Source: Phytoseiulus persimilis
Lineage: Eukaryota; Arthropoda; Arachnida; Mesostigmata; Phytoseiidae
Reading direction: 5' to 3'
NCBI GenBank assembly: GCA_037576195.1
Contig: CM075101.1
Coordinates: 17,236,001-17,300,000 of the forward strand
DNA length: 64,000 bases
Shown here: piece after piece, positions 30,013-39,925 of the stretch
Layout: the number at the start of each line of letters is the position of its first letter
Position numbering within the stretch: the stretch's first letter is position 1
Position numbers and translations under genes: made by a program
The notes under the pieces: generated by a model
Told to the model about the DNA's origin: nothing
The model's input: the letters and a program-made list of their open reading frames with translations, nothing else
Databases searched by the model: none

Positions 30013-30676
30013 AGTTGTTTTCAGAGGCGGATTTCAGCGTGATCTCAGAGGAGGCGTTGGGACTCGAGCCTCGACCGAGTTCGATGCAAAACATTCGTGG
30101 GGTTGGAGGTCCGTGTGTCGGGCAGACGGCAGTGGAGCTAGACATTTTCGGGCTGACCTTTTGGAGCTTGATCTTTACGATGCTTCCGAATGGCGCGCTG
30201 TGCAATAGAGAGATGCTGTTGAGGAAAGGGCTGCTGTCACGAATGGAACATTCGATGCGTCTTGCAGGTATTATTGCAGAGCGTTTCCGACGCCAGCGGC
30301 GATCGCTCCGCCGCACGTCATTCCAAATCAACCGCGTCCATCGCGTCAGCTGCCGTTGGGGCTAGGTAGAAATGGACGCAGCGGCCCCCAGAGGGGAATA
30401 GCAGCTGTGGTGATGTTGCAGTATCGGCGTGCTCCCTCGCGCCGTCTCCCTATCAGTCGGTACTCACAGTCGGACACCCGCGGCGTTGCATGGATCTCTA
30501 CTGAGGCTCAACGAGTTCGCTCAAATAGCAGAAGGAATGCAGGACACGGCTTGGAGACCGGCGGAGCGGATTCGGGATGAATTTGAGGAGGTGATCGGGG
30601 AAAGTCAAGGAGAGAGCGAGATGAATTACGGTAGGAAACGTAGACCGCATAAATTGGGTACAGAGTGGGTGGTATA

Positions 30677-31661
30677 CAGGGTGGTCAAAGTAAGTCGGGA
30701 ATTTTCTTACTCTCACTTCTTTTGCTCATCAATCGGTGAAAAATTATCCGATTCGGGAATTTTTTGCGTTCGATAGCTGGAGGGATGACGCATCTTTTTA
30801 TCCTCGATTTCCTCTAACCGGTGGAACAGTGAGTTTCGCAAATCGGCTCGAAGATTGCCTTTTTTTCATCTTCTCTTTAAAAAACAGTCGAAAAACTTCT
30901 GAACTCGACCGATCCAATTCGGAAGTGCCAAGGATAGGATGCTGCTCAAACGCCCGGCAATATCATTTCAACCTTGACCTCAAGATCGACCTCCTGACAA
31001 GATCGCGTCCTCTTTGCATTTTGGCCCGTAACTCCTCAGGGAAGCCGAATTCGGAAAAATTTCCGATGGAAAAATTTCCAAGATTTGTCCAAACTACCTG
31101 ACAGAGAAGTTCACGGGTCGATACGACAACTTTTTCAGAAAATTGAGGAGGCGGGATTTCCGAGGGGCAAAAAAAAGTTGTCATATGGATCCGACAACAC
31201 TATAGTCGGGTAGTCTGGATCAATCTAAGATCTTTTTGCCATCGGAAAATTTTCCGAATTCGGCTTCCCTGAGGAGTTACGGGCAAAAAGAGGACACGAG
31301 CTCGAGGTCAAGGTTGAAACGATCCTTCGTCCTTCTCACCAATCCTGAGCTGGAAATCTGGAGTTGCCGGGCGTTTGAGCAACATCCTATCCTGCGTCGA
31401 CCTTGGCACTTCCGAATTCGATCGGCCGACTTCAGAAGTTTGTCGACTGGTTTTTGAGGGAAGTTGGAAATGAAAATAAAGCAATCCTTGAGCCGATTTG
31501 CGAAATACAACTTTCTACCGATTCACGAAAATCGAGAAGGAAAATGGGCGTAATCCTTCCAGCTATTGAATGTAAAAAATTCAGAATCGGATAATTTCTC
31601 ACCGATTTATGGGCAAAAGAAGAGAGAGTAAGAAAATTCCCGACTAACGATGACCAACCTG
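30677..31661. mobile_element. 985-bp foldback (long inverted repeat) DNA transposon, TA target
   Basis: The two halves are inverted copies of each other over almost the whole length. The left end begins CAGGGTGGTCAAAGTAAGTC; the right end, read on the minus strand, begins CAGGTTGGTCATCGTTAGTC. Matching blocks continue inward in order on both arms: GGGAATTTTCTTACTCTC, CTTCTTTTGC, AATTATCCGATTC, TTCGCAAATCGGCTC, CCGAATTCGG and AACTCCTCAGGGAAGCC. Arms of about 450-490 bp meet around a loop of roughly 50 bases near 31130-31180 (GACAACTTTTT against AAAAAGTTGTC). TA flanks both ends (30675-30676 and 31662-31663), as expected of Tc1/mariner-type insertion. There is no transposase frame, so it is non-autonomous. 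Confidence 0.88.
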
Positions 31662-32136
31662 TAATATTGGTGTCGAGATTGCTGGCGCAAAAGGGAAAAG
31701 GAAAAAGTCATCAAAGTACGGCTCTCCATTTCGCCGGTATAATCCATCAGAGGTTGAGGATATAGAGATTTTTCCATTCGATGATTGCCTGCTTGAGATT
31801 ACAGAAAAGCCGAACGAGTCAGATGCACAACCACAAGATGAGATGGACGTCACGGTGGAAGAAGCGGAAGACGACGGAGTAGACTAATTGCCGATGCTGA
31901 TGGAAGAGTTGGGAAGAGAAAGGAACGAAGAGGTGCGCGTGAATCCGGCGATACGAAGTAGAGATCTTGATTCGGCCTCCATGGAGGCTCCGACGAGACA
32001 TCGAAACGAGAAGGGAGAGACGGAGAAGAGCAGGGAAAATATACCAAGGAATATGGGCGATAGGAAAGAGTTGATGGTGCTATCAAGGGAAAGCGAGGGA
32101 ATAGGTTGGGATAAGGTTGACCGAGTACCTGTAGGT

Positions 32137-32371
32137 CAGTGGTTCTCAAAGTGGTCGATATTGACGCCCGGGGGTCGACGGTCGACCCCGACGGGGTCGA
32201 TGGCCGATCTCCGGTTTACAGAGGTGATGCCGGGGTGCATTTGAGCATACTTCTTGGCGTCCACGTAGGTGGATCAAGGGTCGACGGTCGACCCCTTGGG
32301 GGACGGCAGTCCATAAACTTCAACGAAGTCGCCCAGGGGGTCGATGGGTCAGTGGAGTTTGAGAGCCACTG
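32137..32371. mobile_element. 235-bp hAT-type MITE with perfect 8-bp target duplication
   Basis: Begins CAGTGGTTCTCAAAGTGG and ends TTTGAGAGCCACTG, giving hAT-like terminal inverted repeats. The eight bases CTGTAGGT occur immediately outside both ends (32129-32136 and 32372-32379), a perfect duplication of hAT length. The interior repeats GGTCGACGGTCGACCCC-like palindromes. There is no coding capacity. It sits inside the decayed gag-type ORF, so it inserted after or during that ORF's decay. Confidence 0.9.
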
Positions 32372-33054
32372 CTGTAGGTGATTCGAAGACGAGAAGAGTT
32401 TTTGAATCCCCACACTGAGCGGACTGATGCGGCTAGGGGGCGTGACAGAGAAGTAGCTGGGAGTAGAGTTCGGAAGACGACAACGGATCAATCGATGCGC
32501 AGTAGTGACCGAGTTCAGTCAATCCGTGAAAAACAAACAGATATTGACGATGAAGCCCCAACGATGAGCGAGAAGGTACACATTGGTGTCCGCGGATGAG
32601 TCCAACAGGTTGTTGTAATGCGGATGACGGATGCGATGGATCGCATGACGTCGACGTGGGTGCCTGAGGTTGTTGGAGACGATCCGACAGAGGAACCAGG
32701 AGCTGTTATTGGGGAATTATTCCGTTCGCACAGCAGCGGTCTACAGTCTATTCCTACGCGAGAGACAGAGTCGGAGTCGAGTGCTACGGTCATCACGAGC
32801 CAACGGAGCCCACGGCGACAGCGAAAATCGATGAGGCCATCGGAGTGACAGAGGAAGATGTGAACACTGGGACTGACCGACGACGCCACCGAATGTTGGA
32901 AGAGGAAGACCAGGGAGCAGCAGAAGGAACCATAGCGATGGACGACGTTTCGGAGGTGACGAACATCAAGAACGAGGAACCGAAAACAGGGGACCAAACG
33001 CGCGCGTGTGGGCTGTGGGGTGAACTGGCCCGAGCTGTGTGCCCTGACAAATGA

Positions 33055-33096
33055 GTGCTTCAAATGCAACGAAAGAGGGCACTTGTCGCGGCTGTG
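33055..33096 (+). other. CCHC zinc-knuckle coding segment
   Basis: The frame reads CFKCNERGHLSRLC, an exact C-x2-C-x4-H-x4-C knuckle as in retroelement nucleocapsid proteins. Diverged knuckle-like sequence follows to about 33240. Confidence 0.75.
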
Positions 33097-33252
33097 TTCC
33101 GACAAGGTGAACATTCCGACGTACATGTCAACCGGACCATGCCGTCAGCCGGGGCTACAGGGGCCACCTGGGCCTTACCTTGACGTCACCGAGTCCCCCG
33201 CACGATTTCCAGTGCGCTGGCTGTCGGTCTGCTCGCTGAATCCCCACGAATA

Positions 33253-34031
33253 GGAGGCACAATAAGGGCGCTTCTCGCAAAACATAATTTTCTATCCATA
33301 TCTATGTCCTGTGAACCGACCCGGATTTCCCACTTTTCCTATCGATTCCGTTTCCAACTTTGAGTAATGTTTGAGTAATGGATGGAGCTTCTGAACAATT
33401 CGATGCAGTTAGATTCTCCGGGCACCTCTCCCGTGTCTTTCGACAAGGATCGTTGTTGGCAGCTCTTGCCTCAGAGGCAAATCAATCTCGCCGTTCTGTC
33501 CATAGAACACAGTTCCCTGGAGGATCTTGGTTCGGATCTTCACCGATTCTGTACGTCATTGGTCTACTGTCTCCGATGAATCATCCCTACTATATATCCG
33601 GCGTTGATCTGACCATACTTCTCTGGCTCTGAAGAGTTGATTCCAGGATCTATCCGACGATTCTTCTCGGAGTTTGAGGGGTTTGTTTTGGAATCCACTG
33701 ACCAAACTTTTCAGACTCTTAATGGAGAGGGAGAAAAGTGCCTCAAGGCTATATGATAAATCGAAATTGAACTCAGCATGCGAATCGTTATGATCCCGAA
33801 ATCGGTGCATGATCGGGTCCACGGGAGCCGCTTTTTTCCCCAAGGAAGGCGCAAACTCAGGCAGAACTCTGGGCCGGCACAATCTTCCTCAGGCGATGAG
33901 CGGCGCTTGGATTCGTAGCTCTTATGAAAATCGATCACGCCCTGGGCTCTCGAAAGATAGAGATTTAGCCAGAGAAATCGGGAAAAATCATCGGTAGAAG
34001 CTTGCGCGGCCTACTATTCGAGGCTGAACGG
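33253..34031. other. No recognisable gene
   Basis: Short overlapping frames on both strands, none with a recognisable domain. It lies between two transposon remains and may be unassigned repeat DNA. Confidence 0.4.
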
Positions 34032-34202
34032 TAGAATTGGGCATGATTCGACTCCGACGATCCGAAACCGTATTCATTAATTTCGATGATAATCAGACTC
34101 GAATCGGAACGTCAATCCGAACCTGAATCCGGGTCGGTTCGTATTCGAAAAATACGGCGTAGCTGATTTCGTATCGTCGAATCTGAATCATGCCCGTCTC
34201 TG
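34032..34202. mobile_element. 171-bp hAT-type MITE
   Basis: The left end reads TAGAATTGGGCATGATTCGA; the right end, read on the minus strand, reads CAGAGACGGGCATGATTCAG, and similarity continues inward (CCGACGATCCGAAA against TCGACGATACGAAA). Flanking 8-mers CTGAACGG (34024-34031) and CTGAATGG (34203-34210) differ at one base, consistent with an old hAT target duplication. There is no coding capacity. Confidence 0.75.
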
Positions 34203-34671
34203 CTGAATGGGGCCGCCGACGGGAGGAGGAATGAGAGTGCCAGAGTTCCTCAACATAATTTTCAGCTCTGCGTATAAGGAACATTTCAGATGAGGAACGT
34301 CTGTATTAGAGCCTGGGGGAAGCTATGGAATATAATAGGATTCTCCGGAACTTCGGAGTCATTTATTTATTCATGAACAATGAAGAACAGTCGAACCTAT
34401 GGACGTCTGAATAGAACTCGCTATTCGCTCAACTCTCCAAAGGGTATATTTCTCACTTCGTGTGATAGTACCATATGTAAGCCATGTGTGCACGACGGTT
34501 TCACATAGGCGTGTTTCCTCGAGGCTCGAAGAGGATTTTTCTTTGAACACTGTCGGAGAACGCATGCTCGAACCACTTATTATCTTCGCAGCGCCGATAC
34601 CCCTCTAGCCGTCCACAAGGAGTGGAGTTCTCGACTTCCCTCGTCTGTCAGAGATTCTTCAACATTCTGGG

Positions 34672-35142
34672 TTGAGGCGCGATCGCCTGAGAACTAGTCC
34701 CCATAAAGGAAGTTCTCGATGCATGAGTTCCAATTGTCAAGATGTCCAAGTGGAACGATGCTCCTATGAATCTGCCTCCAGTTATCTGCCAAGCGCGATC
34801 CATCTCGATCGTCCACCTGACGAGACCCTTTCCTCCCATCTTGAATCTTTTTCCTTCCGACGCAATGTCGCCGACCTCTGTCTATCCCACCGACACTTTC
34901 GCGGAAGATGTTCAGCTGATATCTCTTCCCTCCTTTCTCGCCTTCGATTCCCGTTCATGTTATCAGACGTAGTGCTTAAGAACACCCCCATTCTGTTCGA
35001 TTATGCACCGATCGTTTTGCTTCGTATGACTCTGCCTTCTTCCCTCGCACATCTCATCTGCGAATGCCCTTACCAAGTATACCCTTCAAACGTACAATCC
35101 CAAAAACTTCCGAACCTCCGTCCTCTCACATCTTCCAGATAA
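34672..35142 (+). mobile_element. Possible LINE C-terminal fragment
   Basis: A 156-codon frame contains SLAHLICECPYQVY, similar to the H-x-C zinc-like motif near the end of many LINE ORF2 proteins, preceded by LSHRHFRGRC. The usual upstream CxxC is absent and no reverse transcriptase is present, so this is a weak call. Confidence 0.3.
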
Positions 35143-35427
35143 TGAGCCTTATGTTCTTCAAAGTGGGTATTGCCTAAATAAGCCCCACCCTTCGTCTGAT
35201 TTTTTCCTATGGCTCTCCTATCTTCTCTCATCGTGACTTTTCTTTTATCCCGCACTTCCTACTCCGTTCGTGGATCATAGGGTCTCCTCTTTGTGAGTTG
35301 TTCCTCTAAAAAGCAAAAACATTCGTGATATCGCCATAGATATAGGCCTCCTCCGCTGAGAGTTCACCTTTTCCTGAGCACGTTCACGTCGTGCTCACGA
35401 GCACGTTCGATTGTTGGGGAATTCATC

Positions 35428-35470
35428 CAGAGATGGGCATGATTAGGATCCGGCGATCCGAATACGGCCG
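35428..35470. mobile_element. hAT-type terminal repeat, one end only
   Basis: CAGAGATGGGCATGATTAGG followed by CGGCGATCCGAATACG matches the end of the MITE at 34032-34202. I cannot find the opposite end downstream, so this is a truncated or rearranged copy. Confidence 0.5.
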
Positions 35471-37074
35471 AGCCAGAACTTTCGAATCTGGATCCGACGC
35501 GGATTCAGATCTATATTCGGATTCAAGTCCGAATTCGAACCTGGGTTCGATTCAGGATTTGGTTTTTTTTGGGTGCATCCGAGGCCTCGAGGCCCTTGGG
35601 GCGAATGATCGGGGGCCCGCACTGAGTAACACCTCCTGGAACCGCATCCTGATTCGGGGTCCGAACTCAAGGCTTCGGCTGTGGAATTCTGCGGTAGAAT
35701 GACCCGAAATTGGTTCCGACTTGGATGGACTCCCACTTGGATCGATGAGTCCTCAAACGCTCATTCTGAATACCATCGTCACCCTGCGAGACAGATATAC
35801 CAGAATCAAGTTTGAAACGCTGCAAAGGACAAATCATACATCGATAGTGTCAACGGAAAAGAATCAGACTCATTGCGAGGTTCTCTTTTGGCTTCCACGG
35901 ACTGACCCGAGTCGGAGATTCATTGAACTCGTCCGCCTCCCTCGCTCCCACTTACTGAGCAAATATTGTTTCGAAGACCGCGGGCCGCCTTGGAAAAGAC
36001 TTCATCCATTCCCGCTGTCTCTAACTGACAATCAAACTCATTGAAGTCCTCGCTGTGATACCGATTAGTGTCGGCAGTATCGAACGCCGCATTTCGACTC
36101 TACGACGCCTGAAAACGAAAACATCTGTGACAGAAAACAGTTCGATCGGTCTCGCACTCGTGTGCATCGACCGCGATTTCGATGAGGAGATTGAGGTTGC
36201 CAGAACAAGTTTTCTTCTTCAAGCGCATCAGTCATGGGGTGAGCCCATATGTTGCACATCGGGTACATCCGGGAATCATTCGGCGGAAACTCAGTTCGAG
36301 TCATTCACAAGGGTCTCCTTCGATCGGAGTGCACAGTTCATCCATTGTGGGCAGCTTGCCATCCGCTAGCAAAGATGGCAAGAACGGACGGTGTTTTTTT
36401 CATACATCCCATTCTCTGGAACGCATGTTCTAACACGCTCCTTCCGGCTGAGCTGCCGCACGGAAGAACTCAAGTGTGGCCAGTGCTCGCTCATCGAAAG
36501 TTCTCTACTTCGACACACGCAGAGCTCGCGAACCTCGATCTCTCTGGGAAGATTTGTTCACGGGATCGCCAATGTTACCACAATCCGCTGTGTGCGATTG
36601 CAAGTTGCTGAATTCTCAGAGGAGTTGCGATGATCTCTGTTCAGCGTGAATCGCCCGGCAGTCGTTTTCCGAAAGCCGGTTCCTCCTCTCCCAGCGATCA
36701 AGTCTTCAGATCAGCGGCCTCGATCCCATTGAGACGGCGAACGTCGAAACTGAGAGCATCTCCACCTGACGCCCGGGGGAAGACTCTGAGTGACCATTCC
36801 CGCGGATCAAAATCGTACTCAAGGCCTTGATTGATGCAAGTACATACTTCCATCGTTTCGACGCAGTGCCTATCATTTGGGACGACCAATGATGCTTTCG
36901 CTCGCAATTGTCGAACAGGATTGATCGAGCCCATTGACGAGCAAACACGTCCGCTCTTGATCGCTCCAGTGCTTATCCATCGGAAAGCCGTGTGTCTACG
37001 TGGTGTCGTTTGAAAATCAAGACTCTCATCAAAGTGCTACTCGTCGCTCAACTTCCTTACCACCAGGAATCAGG
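35471..37074. other. No recognised gene; upstream region of the Argonaute gene
   Basis: Short overlapping frames without recognisable domains. The last few hundred bases should contain the Argonaute promoter or 5' exons. A CACCAG acceptor-like site lies just before the glycine-rich start at 37075. Confidence 0.4.
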
Positions 37075-39925
37075 ATGGGGGGACAGGGTGGAGAAGGTGG
37101 TCACGGCGCTCTCCACAACGGTGATGGTAGCGGTGATCCCCCTCCAGAGGCCGAAAGCCCCGGGGCAGGTCAACTCGGCCAGAATCGAGTGCTCCACAAA
37201 CTACTATGAGCTGGGGCTGGGTGAAAGGTTCTCGGCGGCTTACCATTACATGGTGGAAATTTCGAGAGCTGCGACGAGCACCGATGGCGTGTCGAAAGAA
37301 CCAGTTGAGAGTCTGCCGGAATCCCGCAAACATCAGAAACTGGGCACGATCCGCGCCAGGAGGATTTTCGATAAGCTGTCTCGCCGAGACTGTGGCGATC
37401 AATTGCTCTTCTTCGACGGGAGCCAGAGGGCCGGTTGCATGGAAAGCATACCAAACGACGCTCTGGAAAGGGTTGTGGCTCTTGACGGCAAGGATTGGCA
37501 GGTGAATTTGAAGCACGCAAAAGTCGTTCCCCTGAACGGCCTTAAGCCAGGCAAAGATTTCGGTCTCGGTGACCAGCTTGAAGAGTCATTGAGGACTCTT
37601 GCCTTGATGTTGAATCATACGCCATCGCTGTCGTGCACTCCCTTGGGGAGGGGATTCTACGGTCTGCCGGGGGAGGTTCCGAGACCGTTGAAAGGAGGCC
37701 TCGAACTGTGGTCCGGTTAGAGGCCTCACGTTATCCCTGGCACCGAGAAGGTCTACCTCAACGTCAACTGCGCCGTAACGGCATTCATCAAACCAGGGAA
37801 TCTGGTCGATCTGCTTCCGGACTTGATCCAGCTCCACGGAGATCTGCCACCGACTCTGCAGCCAAGAGGTGTCGCACAGCTCAAAAAGAAACTCTCGCGC
37901 TGCCGTGCAGAAGCGACGCATTTGGAATCTGGACCGAAGACGTTCACCATCAGCACTATCACCAACGAGCAGGCGTCGGATGTAGTTTTCATCGCCAGAG
38001 ATGGTGGGAGGGTATCGGTGGCTCAACATTTCGAGAAGTACCATCGCCCTCTGAGGTTCCCGAACTGGCCATGCGTACAGGTCGGCTACAAGGACCCAAC
38101 TTACTATCCGCTTGAAGTGGTGAAGATTCTGAGCGGCAATCCTTACCGTGGTGAACAGACACAACAGTTGACGACCGAGATGATCCAGCTCGCTGCGGCT
38201 CCACCGAGAGACCGCTTGGAAGAAATCCGGGCTACAGTCGGGAGAATGCGGCAGCAGAACGAGCTCGACCGTGAGTTCGACCTCGTGATTGGCGAAGAGC
38301 TTGCAGTTCCGGCACGGATCCTTCCGCCACCTGCACTCGTCGCCGCCAAAGGTGAAAGCGTGAACAAGAAGCCCGGCGCCCTTAACTTCCTTTCGAAAGG
38401 GTTCGCTTCGGGTTCGGTCGTCGATAGATGGACCGCGGTTATCACGGACGAGTGCGTGCGTCAGAGGGATGTTCATAAAATGGTGAAGATCCTCAGAGAG
38501 CAAGGCTCTAGCATGGGATTGCAGCTGGCGGCACCTCTGACGAGAGCTGGGCAGCAGTTCCACAGCATAAGCGGTAAAAGGGCGATGGATCAAGTGGAAA
38601 CAGCAATCGAAAGTTTCGGTAAGTGAACTCGGATGCGCGCTCCCCCAACATAATGATTTTTACATGATTTTACAATCCGCGCTCGGGACTCTCAGATTTA
38701 CTCTCCTTCCCAGTGCGAGAGAATGATCTTCAGTTCGTGCTTTTCGTCGTCAGCGAGGACACGGCAATTCATGCAGCGATAAAGTTTACGTGCGACGTTA
38801 AATTGGGCGTCTCATCCAAGTGCGTCAAATCGAAAACGATCGAAAAAGTGCTCCGTAGCAAGAGTAAGACACCGGATCAGTGTATCATGAATATCCTGTA
38901 CGGCCTCAATCCGAAGTTCAACGGCGAAAACGTCATCGGAGTTGCTACCGAGTTTGCCCACCATCTATTGAGCACGTGCCCGACGCTCATCATCGGTGAG
39001 TTCGAACAACAACATCGATATCATCTGACGAGTCTTCCTGGACATCACCCCGCCGATCGATCGATTCACCTAGCGCTTAGCCTATCGTCCGAACTACATA
39101 GATGTACTGACGAAGCGTCTGGAATCCGCAGAGGCTCACTTGTCGAATCCTCCCCCAGGTATGGATGTGAACCACGGCAACGGAAAAGTCAGGCAGGGCG
39201 CCGTCAGGATGCCTTCGACCGTCGGCATCGTCGGAACGAGAAACATGAATGGGACCCTCTACAATGCCTTCATGAGGGCTCAGCAGATATCGGGAACTCT
39301 CACCGATAGGGAGATCATTCAGGAACAGATTCTAAAACCTGCAATCGGGAATATTCTCAAAGGTTTCGAGAGAGAGACGCAGCGGAAGCCAGAACGCATC
39401 ATCGTGTATCGAGACGGTGTATCGAACGGCCAGTTCAGCGCCGTTCTCCAAAAAGAGATGAGGGTACTCGTCCAAACATGCAACGAAGTCTTTGGAGACA
39501 ACTACAGGCCTCCTGTGACGTTCATCACTGTGCAGAAAAGACACGACATGCGATTGTTCCCGAAACAGGCCACGGCAAGGAAGAACCAAAATCCCATCGC
39601 GGGGACCATCGTGGATGACATAATGACAGGTACCAAGGTATGGAACTTCTTCTTGGCATCACACGATTTCAACAGCGATCAACTGCAGAACTTGACATTT
39701 TACATGTGTCATCTGTACGGAAGGTGCCCGCGCGCAGTATCTCTACCGGCGCCGGTTTACTACGCCCATCATGTTGCGTTCAGGGCCGCCGAGCTTGGTG
39801 CTTTCAAGTTCTTCACTAGCGCTCGAAATAACCGCGCCGAGGGGAGCGAGCTATTCGCTGTTGATGTGTACAATGAGGCGACTGATGTCGGAGAAGACTA
39901 TGCCGGGAGCATGTTTTTTCTCTGA
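37075..39925 (+). CDS. Argonaute with intact PIWI catalytic site but an in-frame TAG and probable 5' frameshift
   Basis: Small-RNA-guided silencing protein (arthropod AGO2-like by inference). Exons 37075-38618, 38714-38995 and 39159-39925 join in phase. The N/L1 part has QRPKAPGQ, LLFFDGSQRAGCMES and LSCTPLGRGFYGLPGEVPRP, then GGLELWSG and a TAG at 37718-37720. The same frame continues as RPHVIPGTEKVYLNVNCAVTAF, exactly where the family continues, so no frame change occurs at the stop. PAZ follows (SVAQHFEKYHRPLRFPNWPC, YYPLEVVKIL), then MID and PIWI. The slicer tetrad is present: D in MDVNHG, E in DREIIQE, D in YRDGVSNGQ, H in YYAHHVAFRA. The likely start, MGGQGGEGGHG at 37075, is one frame off; the first ATG in the Argonaute frame is 37124. 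It may be a recent pseudogene, a sequence error, or a readthrough gene. Protein downstream of the stop is well conserved, which suggests little decay. Confidence 0.88.

Larger units (their letters stand above)
30003..33252 (+). mobile_element. Decayed gag-type ORF with CCHC zinc knuckle, invaded by two MITEs
   Basis: Successive plus-strand frames encode highly charged protein and end at a zinc knuckle. Segments include MNYGRKRRPHKLGTEWVV up to 30674, an acidic stretch (YNPSEVEDIEIFPFDD) at about 31665-31885, glutamate/arginine-rich frames at 31888-32136 and 32618-33054, then the knuckle at 33055-33096. Removing the foldback element and one TA copy brings the first two segments next to each other but one base out of frame, so decay has continued. 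Arrangement (charged region then CCHC) fits a retrotransposon gag/ORF1; no reverse transcriptase follows. A domesticated host gene is a less likely alternative. Confidence 0.45.

Noticed and set aside
37586-38593. Long minus-strand frame of about 335 codons
   Set aside because: It is the antisense of the Argonaute PAZ/MID exon, has no recognisable domain and exists because of the coding bias of the plus strand.
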